NCBI GenBank assembly: GCA_017462545.1
Contig: JAFTQX010000030.1
Location: 1-44,138 of the forward strand
Origin: Clostridia bacterium
GTDB taxonomy: Bacteria; Bacillota; Clostridia; Oscillospirales; CAG-272
Reading direction: 5' to 3'
DNA: 44,138 nucleotides
Both the position numbers and the translations under genes were made by a program. A model generated the notes under the pieces. That model saw only the letters and a program-made list of their open reading frames with translations, made no database searches and was not told where the DNA came from. Within the stretch, counting starts at the first letter, position 1, and each line of letters opens with the position of its first letter. Positions 22,255-30,109 of this stretch are shown here, in pieces.

Positions 22255-23638
22255 ATAGCTCTCTGAAATTCTGAATACGGTGGAAGGTGCTGTAGTTGGT
22301 GTTGTGGTAGCTGTTGGCACCGTTGATGCCGGTGCGGCACAGATAGATCATGTCATCCCCTTCAATCATGGGGTCAACGTACTGGAAGCCGATCTTCTGC
22401 GGATCCTCATGCAGATAGTCAAGCAGGTCGCACACCAGCTCCCAATGCTCACAGTCCTTCGACTTCATCAGTGAAAGCAGATTGCGCGCATGCTTGTGCT
22501 CACTGTCGATGATGCGACTGATGATCGAGTAGTAATAGCCGCTCTTCTCATCATGGAGAATGATGCTCTTGGAATGGTTGCCTGGCAGGGCAATGGGGCG
22601 GTCATATTCCAGCGGTGCCTCGGGATCATCGGTGTTGACACGGAAGGCCAGCATATAACCGAAATCCGGGGTGCATTTTGTCATGTCATAGCGCATGATG
22701 TTGTACAGTTTCCCGTCGGGCAGTACAACCGGGGAACCCTCGATATTACCGCTACTGGGGCCGGAGATAAAGCCCTCTACCCACTTCGGATCATATTTGA
22801 TCGGGTCGGTAAAGGTCCAGTTGCTCGGCTCTAACGGATCGGCATCCTCGGGGATAGAGGCCATCATCGGTGCGTGGTAGCCCTCGCCCCAGCTGCCCCA
22901 TTCGTGCGTGATCCACAAACGCCCGTTGTGATAAATAACCGGCTGCGGATTTTTATGTACGCCGGCTACGTTGCACTTGCAAGAGCCGCGCAGCAGCACC
23001 GTGGGGGTAGAGAAGGTCTTGCCGCCATCGGTCGATTTGCCGATCAGCAGGTCGCCGTACTCGGTCGAGGTGGCAAACATATAAAGCTCGCCCTTGTGGA
23101 TAAACATCTTGCCCCAGAAACAGGGGAACAGCTCGCTGACATAATGCCAAGTCTCACCGTCGTCATCCGAGCGGAAGATCAAGGTCAGGTTTTGCGGCGC
23201 GTGGGGGGCAAACAGATCCATCGAGGCAAGCAGATAGCCATCTGGGTGGCGTACCATGCTGGGGCTGCACAGATATTGGCCGGAGAAACGGTAGGCGGGA
23301 TCCTCCGGGTGCAGATAGTTGACTACCGTGCCAACCGCCTTGCCCGCGCGGGCGAGACGTATGCGGCTCTTCTTCTCGCCGTGCGATACCTGTACCTCGT
23401 ATTCCTCCCCCTCGGTGAGGCCTTGAATGGTATAATTGTCACCAGTCACAGTGGCGGTGGCCGAGAATGTCTCCTCGCCGCGCTTGCGCCATGAAACGGT
23501 GTAGGTGTCGTTGTCCTTGTCAAGCCACTCGAGGTGTAGCGAGTCTGTGCCTGGTACCAATCGGCAAATATAGGGGTCTCCTGCGTCAAAAAATGGGGGT
23601 GCGTAAGGGGTGTAGCTCCAACCGGATACAGGTTTCAT
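22253..23638 (-). CDS. BNR/Asp-box (sialidase-like) beta-propeller protein
   Basis: A 461-residue protein. Residues about 20-100 resemble a fibronectin type III domain (YTVSWRKRGEE then TIQGLTEGEEYEVQV). The rest is a predicted six-bladed propeller with Asp boxes SDDDGETW and STDGGKTF and sialidase-like blocks such as GSPVVLPDGKLYNIMRYD. No signal peptide, so apparently cytoplasmic. True sialidases carry an arginine triad and a Tyr/Glu pair that cannot be assigned safely here, so I call it sialidase-like only. It lies 12 bases downstream of a DapA/NanA-type aldolase with an AAGGAG site at the junction, so the two form an operon. It may act on a plant or host sugar acid glycoside. Confidence 0.75.
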   Translation of the reverse strand: MKPVSGWSYTPYAPPFFDAGDPYICRLVPGTDSLHLEWLDKDNDTYTVSWRKRGEETFSATATVTGDNYTIQGLTEGEEYEVQVSHGEKKSRIRLARAGKAVGTVVNYLHPEDPAYRFSGQYLCSPSMVRHPDGYLLASMDLFAPHAPQNLTLIFRSDDDGETWHYVSELFPCFWGKMFIHKGELYMFATSTEYGDLLIGKSTDGGKTFSTPTVLLRGSCKCNVAGVHKNPQPVIYHNGRLWITHEWGSWGEGYHAPMMASIPEDADPLEPSNWTFTDPIKYDPKWVEGFISGPSSGNIEGSPVVLPDGKLYNIMRYDMTKCTPDFGYMLAFRVNTDDPEAPLEYDRPIALPGNHSKSIILHDEKSGYYYSIISRIIDSEHKHARNLLSLMKSKDCEHWELVCDLLDYLHEDPQKIGFQYVDPMIEGDDMIYLCRTGINGANSYHNTNYSTFHRIQNFREL

Positions 23639-23650
23639 CGTAAGTTCTCC

Positions 23651-24607
23651 TTATTTTAGTAAGATTCTTTCCAGCTCGTTTGCCAGCAGATTCAGCTGTT
23701 GGATGCTGGATTTCTGATAATCGGTCAGCTCATACTGCGAGCGTGCGCGAGAGAAAATCGAGTTGATCGGCAGACCGGCAATCTCCTGCAAATGATATTT
23801 TGCGGTTACGGGGTAGGCAAGCATTTCGGTGTAGGCTGCCGTGCCAAGGAAGGATTGGATCAAATCTGCCGTTTCCGGTTCTTCGGCAAAATGCTCGCAA
23901 AGGTATACATACAGCTTCGGGTGGAAGTTGCACATCACGCCGCAATAGCCGTGCGCACCGGCACGCAGCGACTCCAGCAGCGTTTGTGCGTTGGCATTGT
24001 AAAGCTGTACGGTGCTGCCCTCCAGCACACGAATGCGCTTGGCAATCTCGGCTGCATCACAGCAGGTATCCTTGATAAAGGCAAATCGACCGCTATCCGC
24101 GCAGTAGCGTAGCATCTTTTCGGTCAGCAGACGCTTTTTCGGATAGGGGCATTCATAAACACCAAGCGGAATGCTTGGCAGCTCGGCGATTAGCTTGTCG
24201 CAGTCACGGATCCAGGCATCATCACCCTCCCACGCCGTATCCATGCGGTTAGTGATGAGAATCAGCGCATCCGGCCCCTCAGCCGCAATTGCATTCAGCT
24301 CATGTGCCTGTACGTCATGGGTGTTTCCGGTGTGCCCGGAAGCAACAATGGTCATCTTTCTGCCGTTCTTGTCGGCGGCGGCAAGGCGGGCGGCCTCATC
24401 AACCACCGTGCGTGTTAGTGCTACGCGCTCTGCCTCGGTCAAGAAGAAGATCTCGCTTGATTGGCAGACGGCGAAAATGCCGTGGCATCCATGCTCGTAA
24501 TACCACGCAGTTAATGCGCGTGCTGCACCGAGATCTACGCTGCCATCCTTGTTATATGGGGTAATCATAGTAGGAAAAGCGCCGGGAACTTGAAAATTCG
24601 TAATCAT
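23651..24607 (-). CDS. Dihydrodipicolinate synthase/N-acetylneuraminate lyase-family aldolase
   Basis: A 318-residue class I aldolase with a TIM barrel. The Schiff-base Lys is Lys179 in FIKDTCCD, and the catalytic Tyr is Tyr151 in GVYECPYP. The usual GTTGE substrate loop is replaced by CQSSE (residues 48-52), so it is neither a standard DapA nor NanA; a 2-keto-3-deoxy sugar acid is a fair guess for its substrate. No nanE, nanK or lysine-pathway gene is adjacent. The start at 24607 follows GGAG. It is the promoter-proximal gene of an operon with the BNR protein and is divergent from an AraC regulator, which probably controls it. Confidence 0.85.
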   Translation of the reverse strand: MITNFQVPGAFPTMITPYNKDGSVDLGAARALTAWYYEHGCHGIFAVCQSSEIFFLTEAERVALTRTVVDEAARLAAADKNGRKMTIVASGHTGNTHDVQAHELNAIAAEGPDALILITNRMDTAWEGDDAWIRDCDKLIAELPSIPLGVYECPYPKKRLLTEKMLRYCADSGRFAFIKDTCCDAAEIAKRIRVLEGSTVQLYNANAQTLLESLRAGAHGYCGVMCNFHPKLYVYLCEHFAEEPETADLIQSFLGTAAYTEMLAYPVTAKYHLQEIAGLPINSIFSRARSQYELTDYQKSSIQQLNLLANELERILLK

Positions 24608-24639
24608 GATGTATCTCCGGGTTATATTCTTTTACCCAC

Positions 24640-24668
24640 ATTCTAACAAAAAGAACGCATTCCTTCAA
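24640..24668 (-). promoter_or_regulatory. Promoter of the aldolase-BNR operon
   Basis: On the minus strand TTGAAG (24663-24668) and TAGAAT (24640-24645) are 17 bases apart. Both hexamers are imperfect, which would fit dependence on an activator such as the divergent AraC protein. Confidence 0.5.
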
Positions 24669-24710
24669 TACCCGCAGTAGACATGAAAATATCAATTTGC
24701 GACATGATTC

Positions 24711-24739
24711 TTGACAGCACGATGCACTTATGGTATGAT
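24711..24739 (+). promoter_or_regulatory. Promoter of the AraC regulator gene
   Basis: TTGACA (24711-24716) and TATGAT (24734-24739) are separated by 17 bases, 23 bases ahead of the ATG and just before an AGGAAGGGGG ribosome site. Confidence 0.75.
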
Positions 24740-24762
24740 AAACACAGGAAGGGGGCGAGAAA

Positions 24763-25641
24763 ATGTCGTTAAGAAAAGAGGAGCCGCTACGCGTGCTGAA
24801 TCGTATTCGGATTCCCTCTAAGCAAGAGCCGTTTCCTATCGATTTTCTTTGGTTTCAGCGGCAGTCCTTTGTGCGTGATAGCCGCCGTATCAGCAAGCAT
24901 ATGCATCGGCACACCTTTTACGAGGTGCATTTTCCCTATTCCGGGCAGGTGACATATACGCTTGATGATGGCAGCGCCTTTACCATCGGAGAGGGGGAGT
25001 ATTTGTTCCTTCCACCGGGGCTGGATCATCGTTTCTTTGAATGTACAGATAATTACGGTCGTTTTTCCTTTGCGTTCTCCGTTTCGGACAAGGATATGAC
25101 CGAGCGTGGACTTTCGTTGCCGGACGGCCCTGTTTGTCGTCCGGTATCAGAGGGGATGCAGCACGCGCTTCAGCTTGCCCGCTTGGCCGCCACACGCGGC
25201 GATTCTCTCGTTCCTGTTTTTTTGCGTGAAACGCTGTTTCTTTTGGTGCTTTTGCTGGCTGAAAAAAATCAGTATGCTGTTCCGACACCCCTGTCCGAGG
25301 ATCCGCGCCTCCTTCGCGCCAAGCAGTTTATTGCGGATAACCGTACTCGCGCGCTGACCGTCAGCGAGGTAGCAGCCTTTGTCCACCTTTCCGAGCGGCA
25401 GTTTGCGCGTCTCTTTGTCAACGAGGAGGGAATTACCCCGCTGCAGTATATTCGTCGCGAGCGTTGTGCCGCTGCAAAAGAGAGACTTCTTGCCGGCGGT
25501 GATCTGCTGGCTGTGATTGCGGAGGAGCTGGGCTTTTCCTGCGAATATAATTTCATCCGTTTCTTTAAAAGTGTGGAGGGGATGACACCGGCAGGCTTTC
25601 GCCGCGCCGCGTATACCGATCGCTTGGCAGAGAAGAAGTAG
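24763..25641 (+). CDS. AraC-family transcriptional regulator
   Basis: A 292-residue regulator with an N-terminal cupin-like sensor (about 35-110, HMHRHTFYEVHFPYSGQVTY and GEYLFLPPGLDH) and a C-terminal double-HTH domain (about 183-285: LTVSEVAAFVHLSERQFARLF and LLAVIAEELGFSCEYNFIRFFK followed by MTPAGFRR). Such proteins usually bind a sugar or derivative and activate nearby catabolic genes. It is divergent from the aldolase-BNR operon and convergent with L-rhamnose isomerase, so it is the best candidate for their regulator. Start at 24763 has a strong GGGGGCG site. Ligand unknown. Confidence 0.9.
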   Translation: MSLRKEEPLRVLNRIRIPSKQEPFPIDFLWFQRQSFVRDSRRISKHMHRHTFYEVHFPYSGQVTYTLDDGSAFTIGEGEYLFLPPGLDHRFFECTDNYGRFSFAFSVSDKDMTERGLSLPDGPVCRPVSEGMQHALQLARLAATRGDSLVPVFLRETLFLLVLLLAEKNQYAVPTPLSEDPRLLRAKQFIADNRTRALTVSEVAAFVHLSERQFARLFVNEEGITPLQYIRRERCAAAKERLLAGGDLLAVIAEELGFSCEYNFIRFFKSVEGMTPAGFRRAAYTDRLAEKK

Positions 25642-25643
25642 TT

Positions 25644-25684
25644 AAAAAACAGGTCGTGAAGCATCATGTCACGACCTGTTTTTT
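25644..25684. terminator. Bidirectional terminator, araC-like gene/rhaA
   Basis: A 16-base arm AAAAAACAGGTCGTGA (25644-25659) pairs with 25669-25684 across a 9-base loop, followed by a T run in each direction. It separates the convergent genes. Confidence 0.9.
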
Positions 25685-25688
25685 TGCG

Positions 25689-26933
25689 TTATTTTCTCAA
25701 GGAAAGAACTTCTTTCTCGTAGGTGCGGATCTCTTCGTACCAGGAGGCATCAGCGGGAACGCCCTGCATCTCGCAGTATTTCTCCCAAATATCGCCAAGA
25801 GGCAGCGTCTTGCACTCCTCCTGCAGCATCATCATTTCCGTAAAGCTGCCGCTGTCCTGCAGCTCCTTTAATTTTGCGTGCGGCATCAGCAGTGCATTCA
25901 GCAGCGCCTTTTCCATGTTGCGCGTACCAATGACCCAAGCGGCCACGCGGTTGATCGAGGCATCAAAATAGTCAAGGCCGATCAGAACCTTGTCCAGCGC
26001 ATCGCAGCGTACGATCTCGGTGGCAATCTCCTTTACCTCATCGTCAAGCAGCACAACATGGTCAGAGTCCCAGCGTACCGGGTGCGTAACGTGCAGCGGC
26101 ACCTTGTCAAAGAAGGTGAGCAGGGCAGGAATCTTGTCGCCTACCATTTCGGTCGGGTGATAGTGGCCATTGTCGAGCAGATTGTATACACCGGGGTGAC
26201 TTGCGGCATAAGACATATAGAACTCGTTCGAGCCGGTGGTGTAGGACTCTACGCCGATGCCGAATACCTTGCTCTCTACGCAGTCAATAACGCCGTCCAG
26301 CTTTTCTGCAAAGATTTCATCCAGCGCAGCAGCCAAGCGTGCGCGCGGGCCAAGACGGTCGGCGGGAACGTGCTTGTAGCCGTCAGGGATCCATACGTTG
26401 TTCAGAACAGGAGAGCCAAGCTCCTTGGCAATGTAGGCAGCAATGCGGCGGCAGGCAATGCAGTGGTCGATCCAGAAACGACGCACCTCTTCATCAGGGG
26501 AGGAAAGGGTAAGTCCGTCCTTGACCATCGGATGGCTAAAACAGGTGGGGTTAAAGTCGATGCCGTAGCCGCGCTCCTTGGCATATGCGATCCATGCGTC
26601 AAAGTGCTCGGGCAGCAGCTTGTCGCGGTCTACGCGCTCGCCCTTGAAAATGGCGTAGGAGGCATGCAGATTGATACGCTTTTTGCCGGGGATCAGCGAG
26701 GCTGCCTTGTCAAAATCTGCCATCAGCTCAGCGGGGGTGCGTGCCTTGCCGGGGTAGTTACCGGTGGTCTGAATACCGCCGGAAAGTGCCTCGCCCGTAT
26801 TTTCAAAGCCGGTTACATCATCACCCTGCCAGCAATGAATGCTGATGGCTTTGCTTGCAAGCAGAGAAAGAGCACGGTCAACATCAACGCCAAGTGCGGC
26901 GTATTTTTCTTTTGCGCTGTCAAAACGTGTCAT
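25689..26933 (-). CDS. rhaA: L-rhamnose isomerase
   Basis: A 414-residue metal-dependent isomerase converting L-rhamnose to L-rhamnulose in the cytoplasm. Length and sequence match RhaA (E. coli 419): [38 protein letters not shown], the barrel segments [20 protein letters not shown] and the ending [18 protein letters not shown]. Start at 26933 follows AAGGAG and a consensus promoter. Rhamnulokinase, rhamnulose-1-phosphate aldolase and mutarotase are not in the window, so the pathway must be completed elsewhere. The GH78 rhamnosidase at 6971-9142 could supply its substrate. Confidence 0.96.
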   Translation of the reverse strand: MTRFDSAKEKYAALGVDVDRALSLLASKAISIHCWQGDDVTGFENTGEALSGGIQTTGNYPGKARTPAELMADFDKAASLIPGKKRINLHASYAIFKGERVDRDKLLPEHFDAWIAYAKERGYGIDFNPTCFSHPMVKDGLTLSSPDEEVRRFWIDHCIACRRIAAYIAKELGSPVLNNVWIPDGYKHVPADRLGPRARLAAALDEIFAEKLDGVIDCVESKVFGIGVESYTTGSNEFYMSYAASHPGVYNLLDNGHYHPTEMVGDKIPALLTFFDKVPLHVTHPVRWDSDHVVLLDDEVKEIATEIVRCDALDKVLIGLDYFDASINRVAAWVIGTRNMEKALLNALLMPHAKLKELQDSGSFTEMMMLQEECKTLPLGDIWEKYCEMQGVPADASWYEEIRTYEKEVLSLRK

Positions 26934-26968
26934 GAAAATCTCCTTTTTTGAAATAAAATTTCATCTAG

Positions 26969-26997
26969 ATTATAGCAGGAATCCCTCCTTCTGTCAA
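26969..26997 (-). promoter_or_regulatory. rhaA promoter
   Basis: On the minus strand TTGACA (26992-26997) and TATAAT (26969-26974) are consensus with a 17-base spacer and an upstream TG. No clear operator palindrome is seen around it. Confidence 0.85.
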
Positions 26998-27067
26998 TCC
27001 CTAATCTGATTTTTAAAACAGGGAAAAGAAAAATACCGATCACCACCGATTTTCCATCATAAAAGAA

Positions 27068-27096
27068 TTGACAACCTATAAAAAATATGCTACAAT
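27068..27096 (+). promoter_or_regulatory. Promoter of the Shango-like operon
   Basis: TTGACA (27068-27073) and TACAAT (27091-27096), 17 bases apart with TG ahead of the -10. Because an ATG at 27087 lies inside this promoter, translation must begin further downstream, at 27129. No operator palindrome is evident, so constitutive expression is plausible. Confidence 0.8.
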
Positions 27097-27128
27097 ATTT
27101 TAATACAACAATGATCGGGAGGTGCGGT

Positions 27129-28721
27129 ATGGGAATCGGATATGCAGATAACGATAAAGACTCCTTTTGGGATCTTGATTTGCTTCTTCCGCGCAAGAAA
27201 AATACCGCCCCCATGAAGCCGTTTGCCTCGTCTGTGAAAACCGTTGAGGTTTGCGAAACGGCCGAGCATCCCCCTGCCATTCCCAAGGAAGAGCTGCGCT
27301 TAACAACGCCGCCCGCCACACAAGAGGGAGAAATCCGGGAGTACAGCCCGTCGGGCAACCGTCTTCTTCTGCAGGTGCGCATCACGCGCCGCCGCTCGGA
27401 ATACAATTTTTACGGCCAGTTCTGCCGCGATGCAGAACGCTACCTGACGGTAGAAGGGGAGCCTTGTCCGTTTGCTCCCTTTTTCTCCTATATTCCGCAA
27501 TATACCCAGCTCACCGCAGAGCAGCGCGCCTATTATTTCTATTGGCGCTCGGCCTTGCGCCGCGGGGAATATCTGCAAACCGAGGAGAGCTATTTTTATC
27601 TTTATGTTTATGAAATCATCAATCTGCCCGATCTTATCTCCCCTGAAGATGGGGTTTTGATGCTTTGTAAGGTTTGGCAGGCATACCGGGAACGCTTTCC
27701 GCGCATTGATAAATATATGACCGAGTGGGTGTGCGACTATTGCCTGGTGCATGGTCTGCCATGCCCGGAGGAGCAGATCAGACCGTTCTTGACGAAGATA
27801 CTGCCATTTGCGAGTCTGCGGGAATTCTACCTGGGCGGCATGGGGGATTTCACGCCGCGCGGGGTAGAGACGGCACTTGCCTTCTTCAGCGACTATCGCT
27901 GGCAGGAGAGTCGCTATGCCGATGCCCACCGTGACATGTTTCAAACCCATATCATCGCTGCTGTTACCCCCGTTTTGGAGCGATTGTTTGCCGATAGCAG
28001 CCTGTTTCGTGAATCAGCCCGCTCGCGCAAGACGCACGATGCCTTTTGCGGTTCTCTTTGCGCCCATCATGTCAAGTGCCGCATAGAGGTTGCTTATTAT
28101 GCGCTGAATGATATCTCTTCCGTGCGCGCGGGGGCGACCGCCGCTGTCAAGTATGCCGAAAATAAGCTGCGCGCCCTTTTGGCTGTCAAAAGTCGGCTGT
28201 CTGTTCCGCCTCTTGGTGAGGATTTGCGTACGTTGATGGATGCCTATTTCTCACGCATGGGAGACCGTATCCTGCCGCCTGTTGCAAAAGAATTGCCCGC
28301 CTATGAAAAGCTGTATGACGCGCCCACGAAAGGGGTGGACTATGCCCGTGCCATCCGCATCGAGCAGCAGTCGTGGGATACTACCAAAATCCTTGTGACC
28401 GAGGAAGAATGCGATGTTTTCGAAACACCCGTTCTTGTCAAAAACGAAGAAAAAAACGCAGCAGACCTCGCCAGCCAAACCGCCCAAGCCGAAAGTAGCT
28501 TTGCGGAAACGGAGCGGCAATATCTTTCCTTTCTGCTGGAACATGACCGCGCCGCTGTGCGCCGCTTGCTTGCTGCGATCTCCGCCATGGAGGAGGAGCT
28601 TGCCGAGAGCATTAACGAAAAGGCAACTGAGCTTTTAGGCGATATTGTGCTTGAGCCGTCTGAGGACGGCTACCGATTGATTGAAGATTATACCGAGGAG
28701 GTCTCTCAATGGATTCCTTAA
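27129..28721 (+). CDS. sngA: TerB_N/TerB_C domain protein, SngA-like (Shango defence)
   Basis: A 530-residue protein. Residues about 85-290 match the TerB_N domain (NFYGQFCRDAERYL, IPQYTQLTAEQRAYYFYWRS, ESYFYLYVYEIINLPDLI). Residues about 400-527 look like TerB_C (SWDTTKILVTEEE and the helical ERQYLSFLLEHDRAAVRRLL through IEDYTEEV). The N-terminal 80 residues are low-complexity and variable. A central tellurite-type TerB core is not obvious. Together with the next two genes it matches the Shango anti-phage system (SngA TerB-like, SngB ATPase, SngC helicase). Start 27129 is set by GGGAGG at 27117-27122; the earlier ATG at 27087 lies in the promoter. It overlaps the next gene by 13 bases. Confidence 0.85.
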   Translation: MGIGYADNDKDSFWDLDLLLPRKKNTAPMKPFASSVKTVEVCETAEHPPAIPKEELRLTTPPATQEGEIREYSPSGNRLLLQVRITRRRSEYNFYGQFCRDAERYLTVEGEPCPFAPFFSYIPQYTQLTAEQRAYYFYWRSALRRGEYLQTEESYFYLYVYEIINLPDLISPEDGVLMLCKVWQAYRERFPRIDKYMTEWVCDYCLVHGLPCPEEQIRPFLTKILPFASLREFYLGGMGDFTPRGVETALAFFSDYRWQESRYADAHRDMFQTHIIAAVTPVLERLFADSSLFRESARSRKTHDAFCGSLCAHHVKCRIEVAYYALNDISSVRAGATAAVKYAENKLRALLAVKSRLSVPPLGEDLRTLMDAYFSRMGDRILPPVAKELPAYEKLYDAPTKGVDYARAIRIEQQSWDTTKILVTEEECDVFETPVLVKNEEKNAADLASQTAQAESSFAETERQYLSFLLEHDRAAVRRLLAAISAMEEELAESINEKATELLGDIVLEPSEDGYRLIEDYTEEVSQWIP

Positions 28722-30082
28722 ATCGTGAAACAGCGAAAATTCCCAAAAGAATACTGAATACACTTTTGTCCTCTCTCGGTGCAGGGGTTGTACCGCGATC
28801 CGGTGCGCCCTATATCGCTATCGGTCGACGAGAGGAGATTGCCAGCCTGCTGGCGGGACTGGAGACGGTTAGTGCCGGCGGTGCCACCGTTCGGTTTCTA
28901 ATTGGTCGGTATGGCAGCGGCAAGAGCTTTCTTTTGCAGCTGATGCGCGGCTACGCGTTGGAGCGTGGTTTTTTAACGGCGGACGCTGACCTCTCTCCTG
29001 AGCGGCGTCTTTGCGGTGGTGCCGATTACGGTCTTGCCACCTATCGGGAGCTGATGCGCAATCTTGCCTCTCGCGCCGCACCGGATGGCGGAGCCTTGTC
29101 TGTCATTTTATCCCGCCACTATTCTGCTTTGCGTACAGAGCTGGCTGCTGCCGGCATCCTGCCGGAGTCGCCGGAGTTTGAAAAGCAGCTGCGCGTGAAG
29201 ATCTACACCACGCTCTCCGAGCTGGAGGGCGGCGTCGGCGGCTTTGATTTTGCCCGTGTGCTGGGCGAATATTATTCCGCCTGCATTGCAGATGACCGCG
29301 AAAAAATGAGTGCCTGTCTGCGCTGGCTTCGCGGTGAGTTTTCCGGTAAGACCGAGGCAAGACGGGAGCTTGGCTTTTCGGTCAGCTTGGTCATTGATGA
29401 TGATAACTGGTATGATTTTATCAAGCTTTGGGCACTTTTGGCTACCCGCCTTGGCTATCAAGGACTGATTCTTTATATCGATGAATGTGTCAATCTGTAC
29501 AAAATTCCCAACCGCATCTCGCGGGATGCCAATTACGAAAAGCTGCTTGCCATTTTTAATGATACCCTACAAGGGCGTGCAGCAGGGCTTGGTGTCATTT
29601 TTGGCGGTACGCCGCAATTCTTGGAGGATACTCGTCGAGGGCTGTTCAGCTATGAGGCACTTCGCAGCCGCCTTGCCGACAGCCGCTTTACCGAGCAAGG
29701 GTATGTTACGCTTTCTTCGCCGGTGATTCGTCTGCGCCGCCTGTCGGATGACGAGCTACTGGCTCTGATCGCTCGTCTGACGCATCTGCATGCCGAGCAG
29801 GTAGGAGGGGGAGATGCAGTTACCCCGGAGGAGATGGTTTCCTTTTTGCAGGCCGCGCTTGCACGCGCCGGTGCAGAGGAGCTGGTCACCCCGCGTGAGA
29901 TTATTCGTGATTATCTCACCCTTTTGAACATCCTGCATGAAAACCCGCAGGTGCGCTTTGCCGAGCTGCTTGGAGCAGAGAAGTCGGATAAGGCCGCTTC
30001 GCTTGATGGTGAAATGGCGGCGGATAATGTGTCTGCCGAAAAACAACGGCCGAAATTTGAGCCTGCTGATTTGGATTTTTAA
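28709..30082 (+). CDS. sngB: DUF2791-type P-loop ATPase, SngB-like (Shango defence)
   Basis: A 457-residue P-loop protein with Walker A GRYGSGKS (66-73), Walker B LILYIDEC (253-260) and a sensor-like FGGTPQF. The domain is the one called BREX-system ATP-binding (DUF2791) in family databases, but no BREX partner (PglX, PglZ, BrxA) is present; the flanking TerB protein and helicase point to Shango instead. The C-terminal tail (about 420-457) is acidic and low-complexity. It starts inside sngA after GAGGAGG, and sngC follows after 27 bases. Presumably it couples ATP hydrolysis to sensing or blocking phage DNA with SngC; the mechanism is not established from sequence. Confidence 0.88.
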   Translation: MDSLNRETAKIPKRILNTLLSSLGAGVVPRSGAPYIAIGRREEIASLLAGLETVSAGGATVRFLIGRYGSGKSFLLQLMRGYALERGFLTADADLSPERRLCGGADYGLATYRELMRNLASRAAPDGGALSVILSRHYSALRTELAAAGILPESPEFEKQLRVKIYTTLSELEGGVGGFDFARVLGEYYSACIADDREKMSACLRWLRGEFSGKTEARRELGFSVSLVIDDDNWYDFIKLWALLATRLGYQGLILYIDECVNLYKIPNRISRDANYEKLLAIFNDTLQGRAAGLGVIFGGTPQFLEDTRRGLFSYEALRSRLADSRFTEQGYVTLSSPVIRLRRLSDDELLALIARLTHLHAEQVGGGDAVTPEEMVSFLQAALARAGAEELVTPREIIRDYLTLLNILHENPQVRFAELLGAEKSDKAASLDGEMAADNVSAEKQRPKFEPADLDF

Positions 30083-30109
30083 CATACACGAAAGAAAGGA
30101 GCCTGCGTT

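Noticed and set aside
22253-24607. Sialic acid catabolic operon (sialidase plus NanA)
   Set aside because: No nanE, nanK or sialic acid transporter nearby, the aldolase lacks the GTTGE loop, and the propeller protein has no signal peptide; only the looser sialidase-like label is kept.
25878-26951. Plus-strand ORF of 357 codons across rhaA
   Set aside because: The opposite strand is a full-length, well conserved L-rhamnose isomerase.
27087-27128. Upstream ATG start for the SngA-like protein
   Set aside because: The ATG overlaps the -10 region of the operon's own promoter and would not be in the transcript; 27129 has a good ribosome site.
28709-30082. BREX system based on the DUF2791 ATPase
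   Set aside because: No PglX methylase, PglZ phosphatase or BrxA/BrxB is present; the TerB protein and helicase fit Shango better.
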